In this document: positions 8,169 through 16,209 of the stretch, piece after piece
Numbering within the stretch: the first letter of the stretch is position 1
How the letters are laid out: each line of letters opens with the position of its first letter
Assembly (NCBI GenBank): GCA_964058845.1
Contig: CAXKVR010000740.1
Span: 1-17,040 of the forward strand
Source: Carex sylvatica
Lineage: Eukaryota; Streptophyta; Magnoliopsida; Poales; Cyperaceae
Reading direction: 5' to 3'
Length of the DNA stretch: 17,040 nt
Made by a program: the position numbers and the translations under genes
The notes under the pieces: model-generated
The model's database searches: none
Told to the model about the DNA's origin: nothing
The model's input: the letters and a program-made list of their open reading frames with translations, nothing else

Positions 8169-9667
8169 CCTAAAAAAAAAAGGGTACGCATGAAATTTCC
8201 CCTTGGAAACAATAAAATCCTGTGAATTCCAGCTTGTACTTTATTCAATGTTAAACAAATCCCCGGATTTCTATCTTGACCCAGGAGTCTGGGACAGCTC
8301 TATTGGGCTTGTTTTTGTATTTTTTCGAGTGATGACTTCAAAATTTGGGCTGGATCTCAGCACAATTGGGCTTAAAATAAGCCCAAATCGTCAGAGTTTG
8401 AGGCTTAAGCTAAAGACTGTTCAAGAATCCAAACCGAAGTTAAAAGGTTATATTTTCTCTTTGTTTCTGAAGATAAAGAATAAAAAAAAAAATTACCGGT
8501 AACAATTTGGTTCTTTAGTGAGGATATAAAATATAATGTTATCTTCCGTACATATTTATTATATTTGGATACAATCGTGATATAATATAAAGTTCATTAT
8601 CTTATGATTAGCTGTATTAAACAATTAACATGGGGGATCTAGCAATAATAAATGGAGGTTAATGTCCTCTATTTTTTTTTTATCTTATCATAAATACAAC
8701 TTTTAGTTTTAAACATGTATTTATTTTTCTAAGAAACTCATATGTAATCTCTAGAAAAATATACAAATCACTATGTTATTGACTATGTAATTACAGTCCA
8801 ATAAGTTTAATGTAATCTGTTATATTTTTATAATTTTTTTGCTAATTATGTACTAACGTTAGCATGTCATATAATATGCTAAAGAATCTATGTTTTACAT
8901 TCTTATATCTGGACGATTGATATGACATTATCAATTTGATCTACGTATTTAAATATTATAAAAATACAAAATTTTACCATTTTTAAAATTCTTCGGCTAT
9001 TTTTTTAGATTGTTGAAAGATTATTCAATTTGATGAGCAAATACTTTTATGATATTTTATGTAAGTATTTAATATGATATGTTACCTCGTCTAAAAAATT
9101 TTCTAACTCCATTGCAAGGACTAATCTTTGAAGGGATCTGCAGAAATTGATTGCCCTTTAGAGTAAATATAGTGAAGAAAAAATGTGACGGGTATTGATT
9201 AATATGTAGTGACTTGATTGCATCGTGTCACAATATGTAATTAATTTTTTTGTCATAGTAACATGATACGACATGATGTTATTAAAATAGTGAATAACAG
9301 TAATATCGTGTGAATATTTATGTCATATGTTTCCACGTCATGACAACAGCTAAAGTGATCAACTGTGATATGAATGATTGCATTTAATTTTTGTTTTCTG
9401 GTTTTAAATTATTATATAGAAAAATATTAAAAATAAAAAATTATTACAAAATAAATTAAAATAAATAAATAATATTGAAAAAATTAATGACATAACATAA
9501 TATGACGTGACGTGTATATGTCATAAATGATATATAATTTTCAATTAGAAAGAGACATCACGAAAATAAATCATATCATATGATACGCGTGAAGTTATAT
9601 TATGTGACAAACTAATAACAAGATGACTCATGTTTTTTTCTTGAGTTAATACTCTTCCACTTCCTAG
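8169..9667. other. AT-rich intergenic DNA, no supported gene
   Basis: A 99-codon open frame (8203-8502) covers a less AT-rich patch, but its translation has no domain I recognise and ends in a lysine-rich low-complexity tail, so it is not called as a gene. Inside it lies a tight hairpin, TTGGGCTTA (8366-8374) and TAAGCCCAA (8378-8386). Around 9225-9605 words such as TATGTCAT and ATGACATA recur in both orientations, perhaps a badly decayed inverted-repeat element. Confidence 0.4.
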
Positions 9668-9835
9668 TAGGGATATTTATTGGGTCTGGTTTATTTGATT
9701 TTAAATCAAATTGAATTAGTTTGGATTTAATTGTTTAGTTTTTTCAGTTTAATAGTTTAATTAGATTTATTTTTTAAAATTAAATTATAACTTCAATTCA
9801 CCGAAGTAAATCGAACCGAACTTATGAACACCCTA
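9668..9835. mobile_element. hAT-like MITE, 168 bp
   Basis: The element begins TAGGGATATTTATT and ends TTATGAACACCCTA, giving short terminal inverted repeats of the TAGGG...CCCTA kind. The 8-mers CTTCCTAG (9660-9667) and CTTCCTGG (9836-9843) directly flank these ends and agree at 7 of 8 positions, as expected for the 8-bp target duplication of the hAT superfamily. The interior is AT-rich and contains AAATCGAACCGAAC near the right end. It has no coding capacity. The class is inferred from the end sequence plus duplication length. Confidence 0.72.
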
Positions 9836-10071
9836 CTTCCTGGTGGAGCACCGAACGAGAGGAATAAAAACCAGCATTAATGGCGGGATATTTCTAATTT
9901 AATGGTAGAATAGAAGTTAAGAATTTCCATCGCTCATTTATTGCGAATCACAGCAGAGAGCAGACTACCGGGACCTTTACACGTGGAAACTGGATGATCA
10001 AAAGGAATAATTTGGCACGCCGTACAACATTAGAGGATAGAGAAGAAATAAATAAGTACTCGGTACGTTTA

Positions 10072-10249
10072 GAGTACGTATCCTCTGAGATATCTCAACT
10101 TTTGCATGACCGACGTGTTTGGTGCCTATTCGGGGGTGATGTAGGGTCAGTATTATGTGTGCTTTGAGATTCGTGCAGAACGTATTTAAACGGTTGGGAT
10201 TTTCCATAAAGTCACGCAAAATTTGAGATATCTCAGAGGATACGAATTC
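10072..10249. mobile_element. Mutator-like MITE, copy C
   Basis: The left end GAGTACGTATCC and the reversed right end GAATTCGTATCC match at 10 of 12 positions, and both continue CTCTGAGATATCTCAA. The flanking 9-mers GTACGTTTA (10063-10071) and GTACGCTTA (10250-10258) differ at one base, the best evidence in the window for a 9-bp target duplication in this family. The interior motif lies on the minus strand, CTTTGAGATTCGTGCA at 10162-10177, so this copy is inverted relative to copies A and B. It is non-coding; a minus-strand open frame (9998-10219) crosses its left boundary and is not a gene. Confidence 0.85.
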
Positions 10250-10256
10250 GTACGCT

Positions 10257-10659
10257 TAGGGTATTTTATTTTTATCTTTTTTTAAAAAAAAAATACAGCA
10301 TGAATTGATAAACAAATTAAAAAATATCATCAACATCTCAATTTATATTTTTATAAAATATTTTTTAAAACAAAGAAAAAAAATAATAAATACAACTAAT
10401 TTGTATTATGAAAATATAGTAAAATATAAAATTTTATTATATCATGTATTATCTTCGTACAAATATATCTATATATTATTTTATTTAAAAAAATTATCTT
10501 ATAGGATAAGTGAATAACAAATAAGATAACAAAAACAAAATCATTATCCTTATCCGTATCGTATCCAATAAGTTAACAAAATAAATCTTACTCTTATTCG
10601 TCATTTTAGATACAATACAGATTAGATAAACGAATAAAAAGATGTTATTGACACCCCTA
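10257..10659. mobile_element. hAT-like AT-rich element
   Basis: The left end TAGGGTATTTTATT and the right end ATTGACACCCCTA resemble the TAGGG...CCCTA ends of the elements at 9668 and 15175. The 8-mers CGTACGCT (10249-10256) and GGTACACT (10660-10667) flank it and agree at 6 of 8 positions. The sequence just after the right repeat, TA, completes a second copy of the 9-bp duplication of the neighbouring Mutator-like element, so this element seems to have inserted into that duplication. The interior is extremely AT-rich with A and T runs. Its open frame (10305-10517) is low-complexity Ile/Lys/Tyr and not a credible gene. Confidence 0.55.
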
Positions 10660-10667
10660 GGTACACT

Positions 10668-11105
10668 TAGTCATTTGAAAACGGATCGAGTCGGGTAGGT
10701 TTGATCCGGACTAGGCCGGGCCACGGTTCCCACGATCTTCGGGTCCGACGGGTCTAATCTGGAGGACTTTGTCCAAATCTGTGCTAAGGTAGGGTTCAGG
10801 TCTGGGCCGAATCTATTTTTTTTTTTTTTAAAAATACAGTGGATTGTTTCTGGCCGAAATAAGTCTATGTCTGTTTAGTCCGATCTGGGTCTAGACGAGT
10901 CTTGGGTTAGTCTGGTCCGAGCCTAGGCGGGTCTCGAATATGGGCAGGTCTAGTGGAAAAAACCCAGCCCAAACTCTTGCTAGATCTGACCCTTTGGTTA
11001 GTCTGGTCCGGTCCAGGAGTCTAGCTAGGGTCAGATCAGATCGGTCCAGGTCCGATCCATAGTTTGGCCGGTTCAGGTCTGAACCCGGGCTTTTTCAATA
11101 CACTA
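10668..11105. repeat. GC-rich low-complexity block, possible MITE
   Basis: This block stands out from its AT-rich surroundings by recurring words such as GGTCCG, GGGTCT, GGTCTG and CTAGG. Its outer edges are weakly inverted: TAGTCATTTGAAAA (10668-10681), and the reversed right edge, TAGTGTATTGAAAA (11092-11105), differ at three positions. Flanking 8-mers GGTACACT and GGCATGCT agree at only 5 of 8, so a target duplication is not established. Similar GGGTC-rich interiors are common in plant non-autonomous elements with AGGGGTGT-type ends. A T12 run near 10817-10828 interrupts it. No protein is encoded. Confidence 0.45.
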
Positions 11106-12166
11106 GGCATGCTGTTGTGGGAAACAGTACAATTTTTACTATTAGTTTCTGCCTTTAAAGTTTTTAATTTTAACAAATTATACTCCTAAACCATATAATC
11201 GGTAATAATGATCCTTTTGTCAGTTAATTTGTTATTTAATGTTCATATTTTAAGTGTAAAATAATCCTTAATTAATTTATCCTTATTTAAATATTTATTG
11301 ATTATATTGCTTTATAAATTAATTATAATTCTTAATATTAACTTTAAATAATAACAATTAATTACTGCATCATATTTTCTATTTTTTATGTATAAAAAAG
11401 TATTATTTTACCTTGAAAACTGTTTCCTATAAAAGTAGAATAAAACATAAAAAATTGAAATAGCAAACTTTTCATGTATTATAAATATTTAATTAATCGC
11501 CCATGCATTTTTAAAAATAAATTATTAATTTTCTCCAAATTAAAAGACATAAAACTAAAATATTTTAGATATTATATTATAAAAATTAAACGCCCACGAC
11601 TTTTGGTCATTGTACTTAAATAATAAATTAATATCTGAGAAGGGGAGTTATTGACACTGTTTTTGCAATTAAGAAGGATAATTATCAAAATTAAATGTTT
11701 GAGGGCCAACTTGTCAAAAATTAGAAGTTATGGAGCCTCCCATTTCATTACCCGTCGTATATATAATAGTTTATATTAGTGATTTCATTTTTGTCAACAC
11801 TTAATTGACGATTAAATAATTTTTCAATTTATTTCAAATTTATACCCAGTTTGTTTATATAAAAAAAAAAATTACATTTTTCTTCTTTATAGTTTATATA
11901 GGTTTGTATTAAATATATTTATTTATTTTTAATGTAAAAGTCGCAAGCAATTTCATTGATTTAAAGTAAAACAATCTAGGTTCATATAATTAGACAACAA
12001 GTACTTTAGAAAGCATTTGGTTGTAATTAAGCTAAAAACGCACAAGGTTATGTGCATCATGTGGACACATATTTGATCATCATTGTTTAATGCAAATGAT
12101 AGGAGTCTAGTGATTGTTTCTTCTATGCGTAAAGTTGTCTTACTAGCAAACTTCATTGTAGAAGGC
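11106..12166. other. AT-rich intergenic DNA, no gene seen
   Basis: Sequence is dominated by A/T words with no coding signal. GGGAAACAGTA near 11120 and ACTGTTTCC near 11419 form a short inverted pair about 300 bp apart, too short to call an element. The last 200 bp are less AT-rich and lead into the repeat at 12167. Confidence 0.4.
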
Positions 12167-12312
12167 ACTGAATCTAACTGGATTGGGAACTGAATCAACC
12201 AGATCGGGACAACTACCAGTCAGTAGTCTCAATGGAGGTACTAAATCAAACAGGATCAGTAATTGAGTCAACCGGACCGGAACAATCATCACGTAGAGTT
12301 CCCAATGAAGAG
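12167..12312. repeat. Degenerate 73-bp direct repeat
   Basis: Units start at 12167 (ACTGAATCTAACTGGATTGGG) and 12240 (ACTAAATCAAACAGGATCAG) and stay in register through AACTGAATCAACCAGATCGG versus AATTGAGTCAACCGGACCGG, with only small gaps. The shared pattern is an alternation of TCAACC/TCAAAC and GGAT/GGAC words. It lies at the start of a 600-bp stretch richer in G and C than its surroundings, whose origin I cannot identify. Confidence 0.65.
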
Positions 12313-12866
12313 TGTGGGAGCCAAAAAAAGGGAGAGAGAAGAGGAGGAGAAGAAAGAGAACACAACAAACACCAACACAAATAACCAAAACAAACAACAA
12401 CATATAAAGTAACTCTTTGTATAGTTCGTCCCTCCCACTCTTTCATTACCGAGGAGAAGAAGTGTTCGAGAAAATAGAAGAAAAAGTGAACCGCTTGTCG
12501 AATAAAAAATACTTAAGGCCGAAGAAAAATGCGGTGACTAGATCTACTAGGTGGAAGCACTAAGAAATGGTGGCAAGATGTGATGGACGGAAGCACAAGT
12601 TCGAATGAAGACGGAGCACTGAACCGTGGTCAAAATTACTAGGCAAAAGTACAAGAGTGGTAGCCAGATTCACCGGGCAAAAGCACCTCACACTGCCATC
12701 AACAGTCGACAGTGAGAAGAGAGCCGATCGTTTGAAACGACATGCAAATCCTTGGCTTCCTCGTTTTCTTGTGTTTTTGCCTAAAGTTTCACATGTTTTT
12801 CGCCGTTTAAAAAAAGAGGTGAGTAGTTTGTATCAAATATATTGTCATTGAGAATTAATTTTTGAT
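12313..12866. other. Unassigned purine-rich stretch
   Basis: From about 12317 to 12365 the plus strand is almost entirely purine (GGGAGAGAGAAGAGGAGGAG-like), followed by an ACAACAAACACCAACAC stretch and then GAAG-rich sequence. The balanced composition differs from the AT-rich DNA on both sides. Open frames on both strands are short and give no recognisable domain. It might be a piece of a retrotransposon LTR or leader, or an old pseudogene, but I found no TG...CA boundary, primer-binding site or polyprotein motif. Confidence 0.35.
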
Positions 12867-12952
12867 CTAGTGATAAAAACAATACACTCTATGTGAAAGA
12901 TTGCAAATTTTAAATTTTTTAATTTTTTTTGCATATATTAAATAGTTAGGTG
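12867..12952. repeat. Possible SINE-like fragment, copy b
   Basis: Matches 8060-8168 in order: TAGTGATAAAAACAATACAC, CTCTATGTGAAAG, an AT-rich middle, and TTAAATAGTTAGGTG. The position that would hold the B box here reads GCAAATTTTAAAT and is decayed. The pairing of the two fragments is more secure than their class. Confidence 0.4.
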
Positions 12953-13960
12953 ACTTGAACTCTGACCTTTACTCAAAAAAATATGATGTCATTTGAAATC
13001 AACTAGTCACCCATCGAGCAATTTAAAAATTAATGTTTGATCTTGTAGACTGAAAACCAAATAATTTTTAATTTAGATTAACTTTAATATTTAACCTATT
13101 TAAACTCTAAGTAATGTATTTTAAATCTTAATTTTATATTTTGATTTTTTTTTCTTTAAATTTTGTTGCGTATTTTAAATCTTAATATTTTGATTGTAAA
13201 TAAAATTCTACTAAAATTGAATGACATGGCAGGCCGGAAAAGCCTTAGCTCTCGGATTAAATAAAAATAATCTGACAAGTTTTTCATATGTTATAATTTA
13301 TTTATAGATTAGATTTTTAGAAATGTTGGCTTTACCATTTGAAGTTCGCAAAATTTTCTATACTGGCACTGAATTATATATTGCTGAAAATTCAATTAAC
13401 TTTAAAAGAGTCATTGGGAGTTGCATTAGTCATTCGATTAAAAATTAAATATAAAGTATAACAGATCGTCAAATTATAAATTACGCAATTAAAATCTGAA
13501 ATTCCATAATTTAGTCTTTATAAGAAGTTATAGTGAGTAAAAAAATTAGTTTAAAAATGTTTAATTTTTTTTGGGACGCCTACTTAGAATCATATTATAT
13601 AAAATATTTATGATTGTGTAGTTCAGTTTCTTTAAAAGAACTGTGAATATTAGTAACACTAGACTCGTGAGTATCTTCATAAATGTTGAAAAGATATGCT
13701 TATATTTTCAATTAAAAAGAAAATCAGTTTCAATAGCGTCAGAAGAGAATAGAATAGAAATAAGTATATTTATATCCGTTGTTACGACTTTAATGCGACC
13801 TCATTATTCGTATACAATATATATTTATTTCATAAATAAGATAATATCTATCGAGATTGTCTAATATATTTTTGGTAGCACTTCGGTCCAAATACTATTG
13901 AGTCAAATTTCAAAATTTTCACACCTCAAACGGTTAGTTAGCATGTCAGTTTCCTCTGTG
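12953..13960. other. AT-rich intergenic DNA, no gene seen
   Basis: No coding signal; a 73-codon open frame at 13643-13864 is compositionally biased and without a domain. CTCAAACGGT at 13925-13934 is an inverted match to ACCGTTTGAG at 13969-13978 inside the neighbouring element, and may be an outer remnant of it. Confidence 0.4.
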
Positions 13961-14112
13961 TTACCTCACCGTTTGAGTTTGAATCTGGACCGTCCGATCA
14001 GAATCCGAATTAATCCGGGGAAGGTCTGACTGTTTGTAATGCACGGGATGCTTTACGATTCGTGCTGATGTATAACAAACAGATCGGATTAAAAACTCAA
14101 ACAGTGAGGTAA
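13961..14112. mobile_element. Short inverted-repeat MITE upstream of COPT
   Basis: The left arm TTACCTCACCGTTTGAGTTT (13961-13980) and right arm AAACTCAAACAGTGAGGTAA (14093-14112) are inverted copies over 20 bp with one mismatch. The interior includes the minus-strand motif GCACGAATCGTAAAG (14051-14065), close to the internal motif of the Mutator-like MITEs at 231, 6892, 7082 and 10072. No clear 9-bp target duplication was found. An inner inverted pair, CTGTTTGT and ACAAACAG, adds to the hairpin potential. It ends about 370 bp before the copper transporter start codon, within its likely promoter region. It encodes nothing. Confidence 0.7.
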
Positions 14113-14303
14113 GTTTGATATGAATTAATCTATGGGAGGACGGTCCCATGCTACATTTGAACGATCTGGATTGGCCCATGCTGCCATCCTCTAGATCAGA
14201 TCGCCAGATCAGATTCCTCTTTTCTAGGATAAAAATTCGCTGTCACTCACTCGAAAAAAAAGCCCACCACCTGTTCGACCAAATGCCCATTCAATTCTGG
14301 ACT

Positions 14304-14307
14304 GTAC
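14304..14307. promoter_or_regulatory. GTAC core, possible copper-response element
   Basis: The GTAC core of SPL7/CRR1-type copper-response elements lies here in the context CTGTACAA, about 66 bp upstream of the TATA box. It is the only GTAC between the upstream MITE and the start codon. GTAC is expected by chance about once per 256 bp, so the site alone is weak evidence; its interest comes from the gene being a copper transporter. Confidence 0.3.
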
Positions 14308-14372
14308 AAACAATGGAACTAAAGTAAATCGGAAACCATAACTCCACCTTTTCTCTCTCAAAGCACACAGTT

Positions 14373-14425
14373 CTATATATTCCCATTCCCTTTCTACTTT
14401 TTCTCATCTCATTTCCCTTTATATC
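14373..14425 (+). promoter_or_regulatory. TATA box and pyrimidine patch of COPT
   Basis: CTATATAT at 14373-14380 is a good plant TATA box. It is followed by a pyrimidine-rich stretch, with CCCTTTCTACTTTTTCTC-type sequence to about 14425, like the Y patch of plant core promoters. Initiation about 30 bp after the TATA box would fall near 14405 and give a leader of about 75 nt with no upstream ATG before the start codon at 14481. Confidence 0.65.
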
Positions 14426-14480
14426 GCCAACCGAGAAACTCATTATCTCCATTGAAACCCCTCCTAAAAGAACAAAATCC

Positions 14481-14972
14481 ATGGAAGGAATGGGAGACGG
14501 CCATGGCAATTCGATGGGTGGCACGGGCACCAGCATGAGTCCGCCTCCATCAACCATGCCCATGTCCATGGGGAACCGTGGCCATGGCATGATGATGCAC
14601 ATGACCTTCTTTTGGGGCAAAGATGCCCTCATCCTATTCCCCTCCTGGCCCGGCAATTCTGGTATAGGCATGTACCTCCTATCTCTCCTGTTTATCTTTT
14701 TTCTGGCTGCAGTTGCCGAGACACTTATGGCCTTTTCCAATCGTGTCAGCCAGTCCGGCTCGACCACTTCAAATGCCGTTATACTAACAGCAATTCATGC
14801 ATTGAAAATGGGGGTGTTGTATCTCGTTATGCTCGCCGTCATGTCGTTCAATGTGGGTGTTTTTCTTGCCACTCTGGCAGGGCATGCTGTTGGGTTTTTT
14901 CTCGGGAGAAGCGGGTTCTTTTTGCGCCAAGGAACCGGTGATTTGGAGGCTCATACAAGAACAAATAAATAA
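14481..14972 (+). CDS. COPT: Ctr/COPT-family copper transporter, intronless
   Basis: The 163-residue protein fits the high-affinity Cu(I) transporter (Ctr/COPT) family, which works as a trimer; plant COPT1/2/6-like members act at the plasma membrane. The N-terminal 41 residues are rich in Met, His and Gly and end in MMMHMTFFWGKD (37-48), the plant COPT signature and outer copper-binding region. Three membrane segments follow: about 62-82, 104-122 and 125-142. The second carries the pore Met motif M117-LAV-M121, joined by a very short linker to the third, which carries G134-HAV-G138, the GxxxG packing motif. Length and lack of introns fit the family. The start is the first ATG after the TATA box and leader. 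There is no cysteine anywhere, so a C-terminal CxC or HCH metal motif is absent. It is the only supported gene in the window, and regulation by copper status is inference from the GTAC site. Confidence 0.95.
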   Translation: MEGMGDGHGNSMGGTGTSMSPPPSTMPMSMGNRGHGMMMHMTFFWGKDALILFPSWPGNSGIGMYLLSLLFIFFLAAVAETLMAFSNRVSQSGSTTSNAVILTAIHALKMGVLYLVMLAVMSFNVGVFLATLAGHAVGFFLGRSGFFLRQGTGDLEAHTRTNK

Positions 14973-15174
14973 TAGTAGTAAGTTTCAGATATCAATGGCT
15001 TTGGCCCCTCTTTTTAATGTTAGATATATTTTGTGTGGCATGGTTGTACTAAATGAGGTAGTTGGTGTTCATGCTGGCTGCATCGTTTGAACTTAATGCA
15101 AAGCAAACTTGGATGAAATGCATGTTTTAAACAATCTCTTTTTTAATGCCCTGTTAATTTTTTATAGTCGGTGT

Positions 15175-15710
15175 TAGGGGTGTAAACGAGCTGGCTCGGG
15201 CCGAGCTGGACCTTAGTTTGGCTCGTTTAATTTGGCCCGAGCCTGGACCGAGCGAGCTGGATCTAAGTCATTCGAGCCAAAAACCCCTGGCTCGCTCGTG
15301 ACAAGCCAGTCCGAGCTAGCACGCGAGCTGACGAGCTGGCTCGCTAGGCTTTATTGGACTGTTATTATACAAATTCAAAAATATAAAAAATAAGAAAACT
15401 CATTCAAAAAATTTAAGAAATCGTCCAACAGGTATATCTTCAAGCAATTGAAGCCCATATCCTTTCTTCCTAGACCAAAAATACATCAATTTTGCATAAT
15501 TGCGCCTTTGAAAATGATACTGGACTTAAAATTATACGGGGCTAAATCCTAAATCCATTGTAGCTTAACGAGCTGAGCTGACCCGGTCCGAGCTGATTCC
15601 TAATTCAGCTTATTTATTTTGGCCCGAACCTGAGTTGAGCTGGCTCATTAACAGCTCGGTCCACTACCGAGCGAGCTAGAGGCGAGCCACGAGCTTTTTT
15701 GACAGCCCTA
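15175..15710. mobile_element. hAT-like element with GAGCTGGCTCG-rich arms
   Basis: The element starts TAGGGGTGTAAACGAGCT and ends AGCTTTTTTGACAGCCCTA, so the reversed right end TAGGGCTGTCAAAAAAGCT matches the left at most positions. The flanking 8-mers GTCGGTGT (15167-15174) and GTCGATGT (15711-15718) differ at one base, a good hAT-type target duplication. Both arms are packed with GAGCTGG, GGCTCG and CCGAGC words, while the middle (about 15355-15565) is AT-rich and unrelated. It has no transposase and is non-autonomous. It lies 202 bp past the copper transporter stop codon, so it may overlap or limit the transcript end. Confidence 0.82.
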
Positions 15711-15812
15711 GTCGATGTGCATCTCTTATTATAATTTCTTGAAAAAATAATGTTGATTGATCGGATTAATCTTTTTTAATGCTGGAAGTCCTATGTTAAT
15801 TAATATAGGAAA

Positions 15813-16209
15813 ATGCTACTATCCTATGTGTAGCATAGAGGGCCTCCGTGTAACAGTTTAATATTTGAGTTTTCAAAATTTTAACGGTCGATCCGAACTG
15901 TTAAACATGATGTCCATATGAGTATGTACTTGCAAACCAAATTTTACATTTTTAAAATTTTTTTTACTATTTTTTTAGATGGTTAAAAAATCACTTGATC
16001 TGAAAATTCTATATTATTTAGATCAAGTGATTTTGTACTTATCTAAAAAAATAGTAAAAAAATTCTAAAAAAATGTAAAATTTGATTTGCAAGTATATAT
16101 TCATATGAAGATCATATTGAATGGTTTGAATCGATCGTTAGGATTTCGAAAACTCAAATATTAAGCCATTGCATAAAGGTCCTCTATGCTACGTGTAGCA
16201 CCGTAGCAA
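15813..16209. mobile_element. Long-arm foldback MITE, diverged fourth copy
   Basis: Inverted arms run from about 15813 to 15990 and from 16021 to 16209 around a 30-bp spacer; the inner edges AATCACTTGATC and GATCAAGTGATT are exact. The subterminal sequence includes ACGGTCGATCCGAACTGTTAA and TTGCAAACCAAATTTTACAT, followed by T-rich sequence and TTTACTAT, homologous to the arms of the three foldbacks at 1981-3312. The tips differ: TGCTACNNNNNNTATGTGTAGCAT-like on the left and GCTACGTGTAGCACCGTAGCA on the right. Arms have several mismatches. Unlike the others it is not bounded by long (TA)n tracts. It encodes nothing. Confidence 0.85.

Noticed and set aside
8366..8386. Perfect 9-bp stem with AAA loop as a terminator
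   Set aside because: Rho-independent termination does not apply to plant nuclear genes and no gene precedes it.
8203..8502. 99-codon open frame
   Set aside because: No domain, no homolog I recognise, lysine-rich low-complexity tail and AT-rich surroundings; kept only as a note on the intergenic stretch.
9225..9605. Possible decayed inverted-repeat element with TATGTCAT/ATGACATA words
   Set aside because: The matching words are short and out of register, and no boundaries or target duplication could be set.
12143..12446. Overlapping minus-strand open frames with a hydrophobic Leu/Phe/Cys-rich start
   Set aside because: The hydrophobic stretch is simply the complement of the plus-strand polypurine and ACAAC-rich run; two frames give similar biased peptides, so it is compositional.
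14291..14767. 158-codon open frame on the minus strand
   Set aside because: It lies opposite the copper transporter and its Pro/Met-rich translation mirrors the plus-strand Met/Gly/His codons. It has no family signature of its own.
14964..14969. AATAAA as the COPT polyadenylation signal
   Set aside because: It overlaps the stop codon region, which would leave almost no 3' untranslated region; plant signals are loose, so the true end cannot be read here.
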